A stretch of 55,321 nucleotides of DNA from contig NZ_LMEC01000024.1 of assembly GCF_001425265.1 (NCBI RefSeq), positions 327,867-383,187 on the forward strand, written 5' to 3'. Under the pieces are notes generated by a model. That model did no database searches and was not told the origin of the DNA. It worked only from the letters and a program-made list of their open reading frames with translations. The stretch comes from Massilia sp. Root418. GTDB taxonomy: Bacteria > Pseudomonadota > Gammaproteobacteria > Burkholderiales > Burkholderiaceae_D. Positions 15,204 to 22,469 of the stretch are shown piece by piece. How positions within the stretch are numbered: the first letter of the stretch is position 1; each line of letters opens with the position of its first letter. The position numbers and the translations under genes were made by a program.

Positions 15204-16208
15204 ATGAAAGTATGTACCCTGCCCGCCATGCTGGCTGCCGCATTCCTGTCGCATGCACTGCCGGCGCTGGCGCAGAGCACGCCGGCCAGCGCCGAGGCCG
15301 CGCGCGACGCGCTGGCCAAGAAGGAAGGCGAAGGAGACCAGAGCGCCCTGCTGAAGCAGACGCTGACCGCCGTCGACAAGCAATACAGCCTGATACGGCG
15401 CGGCCAGGTGCAGGTGAGCTATGACCTGAATTACAGCTACATCGGCCAGGAAAAGATCGTCACCGACATCGGCGCCGGCGGGCTCACCTTGTTCGAGATC
15501 GAGAACGTCAGTTCGCACACCGTCACCAACACGCTGTCGGCCGACTACGGCCTGCTCAACAACCTGACCGGCAATATCACGTTGCCCCTGATCTCCAAGT
15601 ACGCCGAAGCCAAGGGCCACAGCGGCGTGTCCAACTCCATCGGCGACATCGCGCTGGGCGCGCGCTGGCAGCCGATGGAGGCGCGCCGCGACAAGCCGAA
15701 CATGACGGTCACCGGCAACGTGCGCCTGCCCACCGGCCGCAGCCCGTTCAAGATCATCGCCGGCAGCGGCCAGGCCACCGGCGGCGGCGTCACCGCCTTC
15801 TCGGCGGGCCTGAACATCAACCGCATCGTCGACCCGGTGGCGCTATTCGGCTCCCTGAGCGTGACGGCCAGCCTGCCCGCCAAGGACCTCTACCAGCTGA
15901 ACGGCAGCCGCACGCTGACGCGCGTGGCGCCCGGCCACAGCGTGGGCTTCGGCATCGGCTTCGCCTACGCTCTGTCCTACGGCATCTCCACCACCATCTC
16001 CTTCCAGGAAGCGATATCGGCCGGCTCCAAGCTGCGCTTCGCCGACGGCCTGAACGCCAAGACCAGCATGCAGACGTCGGGCATGCTGAACCTGGGCCTG
16101 GGCTACCGCGTGTCGCCCAAGACCACGGTCAACCTCTCGGTAGGCATCGGCGTCACGCCGGACTCGCCCAACCTGTCGGTGGGCATGAACCTGCCGCTGG
16201 CGTTCTGA
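15204..16208 (+). CDS. outer-membrane beta-barrel protein (FilC-like)
   Basis: 334 residues from the ATG at 15204 (AAGGA 7 nt upstream), with a signal peptide cleaved near Ala23. After a helical lead (about 28-60) come alternating amphipathic strands, and the chain ends 'NLSVGMNLPLAF', a terminal Phe as expected for BAM-assembled barrels. The pattern resembles transporter-like barrels of the phenol meta-pathway family and the FilC protein of Acinetobacter (memory-based). It lies 28 nt after the peptidase gene and 1 nt before the FadL-like gene, so the two barrels are probably made together. Confidence 0.75.
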   Translation: MKVCTLPAMLAAAFLSHALPALAQSTPASAEAARDALAKKEGEGDQSALLKQTLTAVDKQYSLIRRGQVQVSYDLNYSYIGQEKIVTDIGAGGLTLFEIENVSSHTVTNTLSADYGLLNNLTGNITLPLISKYAEAKGHSGVSNSIGDIALGARWQPMEARRDKPNMTVTGNVRLPTGRSPFKIIAGSGQATGGGVTAFSAGLNINRIVDPVALFGSLSVTASLPAKDLYQLNGSRTLTRVAPGHSVGFGIGFAYALSYGISTTISFQEAISAGSKLRFADGLNAKTSMQTSGMLNLGLGYRVSPKTTVNLSVGIGVTPDSPNLSVGMNLPLAF

Positions 16209-16209
16209 C

Positions 16210-17814
16210 ATGCGGCGCAGCGCTCCCGCCACCTTGCTGGCCTGCGCCGGCCTCGCCGCCGGCTTGCCCGCGCACGCGGCGCTGGTGGAGAACCTTACCA
16301 CCAGCGTCACCGCCATGGCGTTGGGGAACGCCGTCACGGCCGACCCGCCGGGCATCGATTCCATTCACTTCAACCCGGCCGGCCTGGCGCGCATCCGGGG
16401 CGACATGGAAAGCCACAACGCCTTCGGCGCCTCGATCCGCACCGCCGCCAGCTTCCACCAGCCGGACGGCTTCGACGTGGGCGGCTGGACCCAGGACCCG
16501 GTAGCCGGCACCCGCACCGGGCCAGTGCGCCAGGCCATGTACATTCCCGGCTACGGCATGCCGGGCTGGCGCCTGCCGGGCGTGGTCATCCCCGGCCTGG
16601 GCTTCGCGTTCAACAAGCCGGACTCGAAATTCACCTTCGGCACCGGAGTCTACATGGCGCAAGCCATCAGCATCGACCGCAGCACCGACGTGAACGATCC
16701 CGGCCGCTTCGACGGCCGCCAGATCCAGCTGCAGCGCCTGGTGTACGCCTCGCCCTCGGTCGGCTACAAATACTCGGACACGCTGAGCTTCGGCGTGGCC
16801 GTGCCCATCGCCCACTCGGCCTTCGTGGTGGACACGCACATGCGCTTCCCCAACGAGCTGCTGGGCGTGTTCGGCAAGCTGCAGCAGGGCTGGTGCCCCG
16901 AAAGCGGCGGCAACATCCTGGACACCTTCGGCTTCGGCCTGTGCGGCGGCGGCAAGGAGGGCATGGTCAATCCCTTCAAGCAGGCCGCCAACATGCGCCT
17001 GTCGATGACGGCGCCGTTCGATCCCACCATCAACCTGGGCGTGCTGTGGGAACCCACCAAATGGTTGGCGCTGGGCGCGGTCTACCAGGGCGGCGCCAAG
17101 ACGCGCTACTCCGGCACCTACGAGTTCAACACCGAGCCGATGCTGCGCAACTTCATCAAGGGCCTGAACTCCGGCCTGCTCGGCCCCATCGCCGGCGCGG
17201 TGCTCGGTTTTCCCAGCGAGATCCCGGTGCAGCAGAAGGGCAACCTGAGCGCCACCATTCCCTTCCCCACCCACGTCCAGCTGGGCATCAAGCTGCGCCC
17301 CGTCAAATACGTGCAGCTCAATGTGGACGCCAGCTACGCCACCTGGGGCGACTGGAATTCGCTCACCTTCGAATTCGACCAGAGCGTGAAGCTGCTGGAG
17401 GTGGCGCGCCTGTACGGCATTCCGGATTCGGGCAAGCTGAAGATCCCGCGCGGCTATAAGAGCCTGGTCAATTTCGGCTACGGCCTGCAGCTCTTCCCCA
17501 CCGACAAACTGACGCTGCGCTTCGGCTACGAGCCGCGCAAGTCTTCGGTCCCGGCGGACAAGCTGGACCTGATCGCGCCGCTGCCGGACACAAGGCTGTA
17601 TGGCCTGGGCCTGGCCTACAAGTTCAGCAACAACATCGACGTGAGCCTGACCGGCTCCTACATGAAGGGCCGTTTCAGCGCGCCGGCCAACAGCGACTGC
17701 AATTTGAACTGCAACACCTTCCTCAACGTGATCTACAACCCTTACGCCGGGCTCGATGTGGCCGGCGACATCCACGTCCGCTATGTCGGATTCAATCTCA
17801 ACAAGCGTTTTTAG
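16210..17814 (+). CDS. FadL/OmpP1/TodX-type outer-membrane transport protein
   Basis: 534 residues. The signal peptide ends near Ala23. The mature N-terminus contains 'NAVTADPPGIDSIHFNPAGLARI', which carries the N-P-A-G-L signature of FadL hatch regions. Many beta strands follow, and the end 'VRYVGFNLNKRF' has a terminal Phe. FadL proteins let hydrophobic molecules (fatty acids, aromatics) diffuse laterally through the outer membrane. In this cluster it could export or capture a lipid-like ligand, or serve as a surface component; Acinetobacter fil loci also carry such a barrel (memory-based). Longer than E. coli FadL by about 90 residues. Confidence 0.88.
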   Translation: MRRSAPATLLACAGLAAGLPAHAALVENLTTSVTAMALGNAVTADPPGIDSIHFNPAGLARIRGDMESHNAFGASIRTAASFHQPDGFDVGGWTQDPVAGTRTGPVRQAMYIPGYGMPGWRLPGVVIPGLGFAFNKPDSKFTFGTGVYMAQAISIDRSTDVNDPGRFDGRQIQLQRLVYASPSVGYKYSDTLSFGVAVPIAHSAFVVDTHMRFPNELLGVFGKLQQGWCPESGGNILDTFGFGLCGGGKEGMVNPFKQAANMRLSMTAPFDPTINLGVLWEPTKWLALGAVYQGGAKTRYSGTYEFNTEPMLRNFIKGLNSGLLGPIAGAVLGFPSEIPVQQKGNLSATIPFPTHVQLGIKLRPVKYVQLNVDASYATWGDWNSLTFEFDQSVKLLEVARLYGIPDSGKLKIPRGYKSLVNFGYGLQLFPTDKLTLRFGYEPRKSSVPADKLDLIAPLPDTRLYGLGLAYKFSNNIDVSLTGSYMKGRFSAPANSDCNLNCNTFLNVIYNPYAGLDVAGDIHVRYVGFNLNKRF

Positions 17815-17824
17815 GAGATCAATC

Positions 17825-18388
17825 ATGTCTGTACTACGCAACACCGTATTCATGATGGCCCTGTGCGCGGGCGGGCCTGCGCTGGCGGCGGCATCCGCCC
17901 CGGCGGCCGCATCCGCCATCCCTCCCGCCAAGCAGGCGCTGATCGACAGGATGCTGTCGCTGTGGCACATGGACAGCATCGGCCAGTCCATGCTGCAGGC
18001 CCCCGTCAGCGACGCAGTGGCCCAGGCGCGCGCCATGCTGCAAGGCCGCGCCTCGGCCGACCGGCGCGACGCCGCCATGACCGAGATCGTGGGCGAAGCG
18101 CAGAAGTTCATGGACGAGGCCACGCCCACCGTGCGCGCCAGCGCGCAGAAGCTGATCCCGTCCAAAGTGGCGCCGCTGCTGGCGGAGCGCTTCACGGAAG
18201 ACGAGCTGCGGCAGATGGTGGCCATTCTCGAATCGCCGGTCAAGCAGAAGTTCGAGAAGCTGCTGCCCGAGCTGCAAAAGAGCCTGGGCGAGGGAGTGGC
18301 GGCCGACACCGGCCCGGTCATCAACCCCAAGCTGCAGGACCTGAAACAGCGCATCGGCCTGCGCCTGCGCAGCGCGGTTACGCCGTGA
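17825..18388 (+). CDS. exported DUF2059 family protein
   Basis: 187 residues from the ATG at 17825, preceded by TAGGAGATC. The signal peptide (about 1-22) is followed by an Ala-rich stretch. The C-terminal part 'ERFTEDELRQMVAILESP' near 120-140, with following charged helices, is characteristic of DUF2059. These small periplasmic helical proteins have no established function. It lies 10 nt after the FadL-like gene, and its TGA overlaps a possible GTG start of the AraC-type gene. Confidence 0.8.
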   Translation: MSVLRNTVFMMALCAGGPALAAASAPAAASAIPPAKQALIDRMLSLWHMDSIGQSMLQAPVSDAVAQARAMLQGRASADRRDAAMTEIVGEAQKFMDEATPTVRASAQKLIPSKVAPLLAERFTEDELRQMVAILESPVKQKFEKLLPELQKSLGEGVAADTGPVINPKLQDLKQRIGLRLRSAVTP

Positions 18389-18402
18389 GCGCAGGAGGCG
18401 GC

Positions 18403-19359
18403 ATGGCTTACTCCTCTGCCCTGCATCTGGTGCGCGGCGTGAAGTCGCGCCTGGCCCACTCCGGCGTCCAGGCCGAAGCGCTGTTCCAGCAGGCCGGCCT
18501 GGACGAAGGCGACGGCCTGGCATGCGACGCGCTCACGCTGTCCGACAAACTGAGCCACCTGTGGTCGCTGCTGGTGGAGCATTCGGGCGACCCGCTGATC
18601 GGCCTCAAGGTATCCACGCCGCACCGTCTGGGCTGGCTGGGCGTGATGGGCCACATCATGCTGGTGTCGCCCACGGTGCAGAGCACCATCGAGCGCTGCC
18701 ACGGCCACACGCGGGTAGGCCTGGTGCTGCCCGGTTCGCAGCGCGTGGTGCCGCAGCAGCGCTACGACTTCGTCTGGTGCGTGCTGCTGCGCAGCCTGCG
18801 CAGCGCGGCCGGCCGCGACGACGCCGCCCCGGTACTGGTGGAATACGCCTTCCCGGAACCGGCCAACGCCGAACTGTACGCGCAGACCTTCGGCTGCCCG
18901 GTGCATTTCGGCCGTCCCGGCAACGTGATGGAGTTCGCCGACACCGACCTGGTGGCGGCGCTGCCCGACTACCGGGGCGGCAACGGCGTGCTGGCCGGCC
19001 TGGCGCACGCGCAGCCGCCCACCATCACCGCGCGGGTGCAGGCCATGGTGGCGGTGATGCTGCCGAAAGGCCCGCCGCACCGCGAGGACGTGGCCGCGCA
19101 CATGATGATGAGCGAACGCACCCTGCAGCGGCGGCTGGCCGAGGAAGGCACCAGCTTCACCACCCTGGTGGATGACACCCGGCGCGAACTGGCGCGGCAG
19201 TCGCTGTCCACCGGCGAGCTGTCGCTGAAGATGCTCAGTTTCCAGCTCGGCTTCTCGGAACCCAGCGCCTTCTACCGTGCCTGCAAGCGCTGGTTCGGCA
19301 TGACCCCGTCCGACATCGTCAACCACGCGCCGCCGCGCGGGCCGGCGTCGTCCACCTGA
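18403..19359 (+). CDS. AraC family transcriptional regulator
   Basis: 318 residues from the ATG at 18403 with AGGAGG just upstream; a GTG at 18385 overlapping the previous stop is an alternative. The N-terminal region (about 15-195) fits the arabinose-binding-like domain of the OruR/ArgR-type AraC subgroup. The C-terminal double helix-turn-helix spans about 225-310: 'MMMSERTLQRRLAEEGTSF', then 'LGFSEPSAFYRACKRWFGMTPS'. Located inside the operon, it probably controls the cluster in response to a small, perhaps hydrophobic ligand. Confidence 0.9.
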   Translation: MAYSSALHLVRGVKSRLAHSGVQAEALFQQAGLDEGDGLACDALTLSDKLSHLWSLLVEHSGDPLIGLKVSTPHRLGWLGVMGHIMLVSPTVQSTIERCHGHTRVGLVLPGSQRVVPQQRYDFVWCVLLRSLRSAAGRDDAAPVLVEYAFPEPANAELYAQTFGCPVHFGRPGNVMEFADTDLVAALPDYRGGNGVLAGLAHAQPPTITARVQAMVAVMLPKGPPHREDVAAHMMMSERTLQRRLAEEGTSFTTLVDDTRRELARQSLSTGELSLKMLSFQLGFSEPSAFYRACKRWFGMTPSDIVNHAPPRGPASST

Positions 19360-19371
19360 AAGGAGAACTGC

Positions 19372-20040
19372 ATGGCCTGGTTCAAACAGGATCACAACAA
19401 GGCGCTGCTCGGCCAGCTGCTGGTGAAGCAGAAGCTGATTTCGCAAGAGCAGCTGGCGCGGGCAATCGAACACCAGCGCGCCACCGGCCAGCGCCTGGGC
19501 GACATTTTCGCGGAATGGAACCTGGTCACGCAGCAGCACGTGCAGGAAGCGCTGCGCAGGCAACGCCACCTGCGCATGGCTGCGGCGGTGGTCGCCGCCC
19601 TGCTGGCGCCGCTGGAGTCCTACGCCGCCGCTGCGCTGCCCGCCGTGGCGGCGACGGCGCCGCTGATGCAGCCGCTGACGGAGGAGGAACTGGGCGCCAC
19701 CTCGGCGCAGGGCCTGAACGAGGAACTGGTGCAGCACGTGAAGCAGCAGATCAACAGCAACGGCGTGGAAGTGATCGGCGACCTGGCCAAGGCGCTCAAT
19801 CCCGTGCTGGGTTTCCTCGAATCGGATACCAGCATGAAGAACGTGGTCTACGATCCCGGCAAGGCTGCCGCCACCATCGCCAAGGACGGCTCGCTGACCT
19901 TGAACCTGCCAACTTCCATTGGCGAGATCAGCTTCCAGAACATCCGCGTGCGAGGGTCGGAAGGGCCGAGCTTCGGCAGCATCAGCATCAAGGGCATCGA
20001 CCTGACGGGTACGGTCATCTCGCTGGCGTTCCGGCACTGA
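19372..20040 (+). CDS. MshEN-type domain fused through a membrane segment to a DUF6160-like domain
   Basis: 222 residues, an uncommon fusion. Residues 12-35 and 41-64 are two 24-residue units separated by exactly 5 residues (RATGQ), the tandem pattern of MshEN domains that bind c-di-GMP in MshE-type ATPases. Unit 2 opens R-L-G; unit 1 has L-L-G. Each has the hydrophobic pairs and ends in Gln. A hydrophobic span at about 68-90 follows, then 'MQPLTEEELGATSAQG' (99-114), the DUF6160-like motif. It ends 'GSISIKGIDLTGTVISLAFRH'. A cytoplasmic sensor joined to a periplasmic module is inferred. No ATPase motif. The arginine loss in unit 1 may weaken ligand binding. Confidence 0.8.
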   Translation: MAWFKQDHNKALLGQLLVKQKLISQEQLARAIEHQRATGQRLGDIFAEWNLVTQQHVQEALRRQRHLRMAAAVVAALLAPLESYAAAALPAVAATAPLMQPLTEEELGATSAQGLNEELVQHVKQQINSNGVEVIGDLAKALNPVLGFLESDTSMKNVVYDPGKAAATIAKDGSLTLNLPTSIGEISFQNIRVRGSEGPSFGSISIKGIDLTGTVISLAFRH

Positions 20041-20642
20041 TGCGCGCCCACACCGCTACGCTGCGCGCGGCCATGCTGGGCGCAGCCATGCTGCTGGCGG
20101 CAGCGCCCTCCCATGGGGAGCCGGTCGTCGTGGTAAACGAACTACCGCAGGCTGCCCTCACCGGCAAGACCTTCTCGGCCACCACCGCCATGGACGCCCC
20201 GCCGCACAGGCTGTGCGCCATCGTGCAGGACTACGCCTCCTACGGCCGCTACATGCCCAACACGCGCAGCGCCGTGCTGGTGGCCGCGCCGCAGCCCGGC
20301 CAGGCCCTGGTCGACATGACGCTGGATCTGCCCCTGGGAAAAGTGAAGCGCTACCGCCTGCAGCTGGACAGCAAGGCCAGCGCCGCCGCCTGCCAGTTGT
20401 CCTGGAAGCTGGTGCCGCGCGACGACCTGAAGCCGGAAGACACCATCGCCGATACCACCGGCTATTGGCGGTTCAGCGCGCAGCCCGCGAACGAGGCCGC
20501 GTCGCTGGTGGAGTATGTGGTCTACGCCGATCCCGGCCCCGTGCCCTTCGGCCTGGGCTGGATCGTCGACATCATGAGCAAGCGCAGCCTGCCCGCCACC
20601 CTGGAAGCGCTGCGCGGCGAGGCGCAGCGCCGCGCGCAATAA
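20040..20642 (+). CDS. exported SRPBCC/START-like domain protein
   Basis: 200 residues starting with an ATG that overlaps the previous TGA (TGATG), so translationally coupled. The signal peptide ends near Gly26. The rest looks like a helix-grip SRPBCC/polyketide-cyclase fold: 'TTAMDAPPHRLCAIVQDYASYGRYMPN' is the typical first helices with the D-Y-x-x-Y pattern, and the C-terminal helix carries 'SLPATLEALRGEAQRR'. Such folds bind hydrophobic ligands. With the FadL-like barrel and AraC regulator it points to a lipid-like ligand. Last gene of the operon; converges on the RDD gene 3 bp away. Confidence 0.78.
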   Translation: MRAHTATLRAAMLGAAMLLAAAPSHGEPVVVVNELPQAALTGKTFSATTAMDAPPHRLCAIVQDYASYGRYMPNTRSAVLVAAPQPGQALVDMTLDLPLGKVKRYRLQLDSKASAAACQLSWKLVPRDDLKPEDTIADTTGYWRFSAQPANEAASLVEYVVYADPGPVPFGLGWIVDIMSKRSLPATLEALRGEAQRRAQ

Positions 20643-20645
20643 GGT

Positions 20646-21257
20646 TCAGGCCTTCAAGGTGCGCACCACCACCGTACCGGCCATGTAGTCATGCACGGCG
20701 CGGCGGCGCTTGTTGAACAGCATGGAGATGAACTCGCTCCAGATCCAGATCTGCATGGCGGTGTTCACGCCCGGATACCAGCCCGGCGTGTGCTGCACCA
20801 GCGTCATATTCATGCGCATGAAACCCTGCGAGAGGTACAAATCGTCGCTCATGGCCAGGCTGGCCATCACCAGCGCCAGCGACACCAGGGCGCTCAAGAT
20901 GAACATGACTGAATAGCGCAGCATGGCCGCCTTGCCGGTGACCGCCGCGCCGTCCACCATGGCGATCCGGATCTTCAGCATCAGCTTGCCCGGCGTGCCG
21001 CCGTAGCGTTTCACCAGGTAGACGTTGAACCACAAGGCGAACAGCAGCCCGGGCACCAGCCATAGCGCGTGGAAGTAGCGCGTGGTGGTGCTGAGGAAAA
21101 GCACAATACCGGTCAGCGGCGCCAGGCACAGCGCATCGAGCCAGAACGCACCGAAGCGGCGCCAGAAGCCCGCATACTGCAGCTCACCCGGCCGCGCGGC
21201 GGCCTCGCTGCCATTGAAAACGGTTTGCGGTGTCTGGTAGGGATTGCTGCTTTCCAT
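20646..21257 (-). CDS. RDD family membrane protein
   Basis: 203 residues with about four to five membrane segments. The RDD signature is present: 'GFWRRFGAFWLDAL' near 30-43 (Arg, then Asp in helix 1) and 'GGTPGKLMLKIRI' near 85-97, with 'RRAVHDYMAGTVVV' at the end. The N-terminal 25 residues are polar. RDD proteins are mostly uncharacterised; some are Na+/H+ antiporter-like. The promoter on the minus strand is good (see 21289-21317), so it is probably a single-gene unit. Confidence 0.88.
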   Translation of the reverse strand: MESSNPYQTPQTVFNGSEAAARPGELQYAGFWRRFGAFWLDALCLAPLTGIVLFLSTTTRYFHALWLVPGLLFALWFNVYLVKRYGGTPGKLMLKIRIAMVDGAAVTGKAAMLRYSVMFILSALVSLALVMASLAMSDDLYLSQGFMRMNMTLVQHTPGWYPGVNTAMQIWIWSEFISMLFNKRRRAVHDYMAGTVVVRTLKA

Positions 21258-21288
21258 GGGAGCCGGGGCCGGAAGTTGAGGAACGAAG

Positions 21289-21317
21289 ATTATCTTTTAT
21301 ATATCTCAATTTGACAA
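21289..21317 (-). promoter_or_regulatory. sigma-70-like promoter of the RDD gene
   Basis: On the minus strand TTGTCA (21317-21312), a 17-bp AT-rich spacer, then GATAAT (21294-21289). This is the best consensus promoter in the window. Transcription would begin near 21282, about 25 nt before the start codon. Confidence 0.8.
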
Positions 21318-21320
21318 CCG

Positions 21321-22469
21321 TCACACTTTCACGAACCAGCGCCGGCGCCACATGAACCAGGCCACGGCGAACATGGCGGCATTGAACAGCAGCGCGTGCA
21401 GCAGCGAAGCTGCTTCCGGCTGCAGCGGCAGGGCCTTGATGGGCGCGTATAGCATGGCGCCCAGCGAACGCTGCGTGCCGTCCTCCTGCGCGAACTTGAT
21501 AAAGCCCAGCATCTTGGCCACCAGGCCGGACAAGGCGAAGATGAACAGCGCGTTCATGCCGTATATGACGAAGAACGTGGCCGCGCCCTGCGCCCTGGCG
21601 CGCAGCCGCTGCGAGGGGTTGGCGTCCAGCAGCCAGTAGAAGGCCGAGAACATCAGCAGCGCCCAGCCGCTGATGAACAGGCAGTAGGACGTGGTCCACA
21701 AGCTCTTATTGATCGGCATGAGCACCACGTCCAGCATGGCGCCGGCCAGCAGCAGCGCCAGGCCGGCCAGCATCATCCACGCGGTCTTGGCGGCGCGCTC
21801 GACGCCCGACATCAGCCAGCGCCCGGCCAGCACGCCGATCAGCTGGCTGCACAAGGCGGGGACGGTGGTGAACAGGCCTTCCGGGTCCCAGGTTTTCGAC
21901 TGCACCCACATGTGGCCGTCCAGGAACTGGCGGTCCAGCCAGGCGCCGAAGTCGCGGCCAGGTTCCAGCACGCCGGCGCCCACCACGCCGTTCACGTCCG
22001 GCACCGGCACCAGCAGCATCACCGCGCTGTAGAAGGCCAGCAGGCCGGCAATCCAAGCGATGAGCTGGCGCCAGTTGAAGTACACCACAAGCGGCGCGGC
22101 CAGCAAGGTGCACAGCGCGATCCGCTGCAGCACGCCGGGAATGCGCACCGTGGACAGGTCGAAGCGCGGAATGTAGTTGAGCAGGAAGCCGATCAGGAAG
22201 ATCAGCAGCGCGCGCTTGAACAGTTTGCGCAGCAAGGCGCCCTTGTCCGCGCCCGCGTCCGCCGCGCGCCCCAGCGAGAAGGCCATCGAGATGCCGCCGA
22301 TGAACAGGAAGAAGGGAAAGATCCAGTCGGTGAAGGTCCAGCCGTTCCAGTGCGCGTGCGCCAGCTGCGAATACAGGTGGCTCCAGTCGCCGGGATTATT
22401 CACCAGCAGCATGCTGGCGATGGTGAAGCCCCGGAACGCGTCCAGGGACGTCAGGCGCGCCGCTGCCAT
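21321..22469 (-). CDS. NagX-like acyltransferase-type membrane protein (DUF5009-like)
   Basis: 382 residues, about ten membrane helices. 'RLTSLDAFRGFTIASMLLVN' at the N-terminus and 'WTFTDWIFPFFLFIGGISM' after the first loop are typical of the heparan-alpha-glucosaminide N-acetyltransferase/NagX family. In bacteria NagX is linked to chitin and N-acetylglucosamine use, but its activity is unproven. The start codon directly follows the stop of the M28 peptidase gene (TAAATG), so they are coupled. No other amino-sugar genes are nearby, so the substrate remains open. Confidence 0.85.
   Translation of the reverse strand: MAAARLTSLDAFRGFTIASMLLVNNPGDWSHLYSQLAHAHWNGWTFTDWIFPFFLFIGGISMAFSLGRAADAGADKGALLRKLFKRALLIFLIGFLLNYIPRFDLSTVRIPGVLQRIALCTLLAAPLVVYFNWRQLIAWIAGLLAFYSAVMLLVPVPDVNGVVGAGVLEPGRDFGAWLDRQFLDGHMWVQSKTWDPEGLFTTVPALCSQLIGVLAGRWLMSGVERAAKTAWMMLAGLALLLAGAMLDVVLMPINKSLWTTSYCLFISGWALLMFSAFYWLLDANPSQRLRARAQGAATFFVIYGMNALFIFALSGLVAKMLGFIKFAQEDGTQRSLGAMLYAPIKALPLQPEAASLLHALLFNAAMFAVAWFMWRRRWFVKV

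Noticed and set aside
16153..20037. Minus-strand open frame of 1294 codons
   Set aside because: Antisense to well-supported genes (FadL-like, AraC, DUF2059). Composition typical of a high-GC antisense frame.
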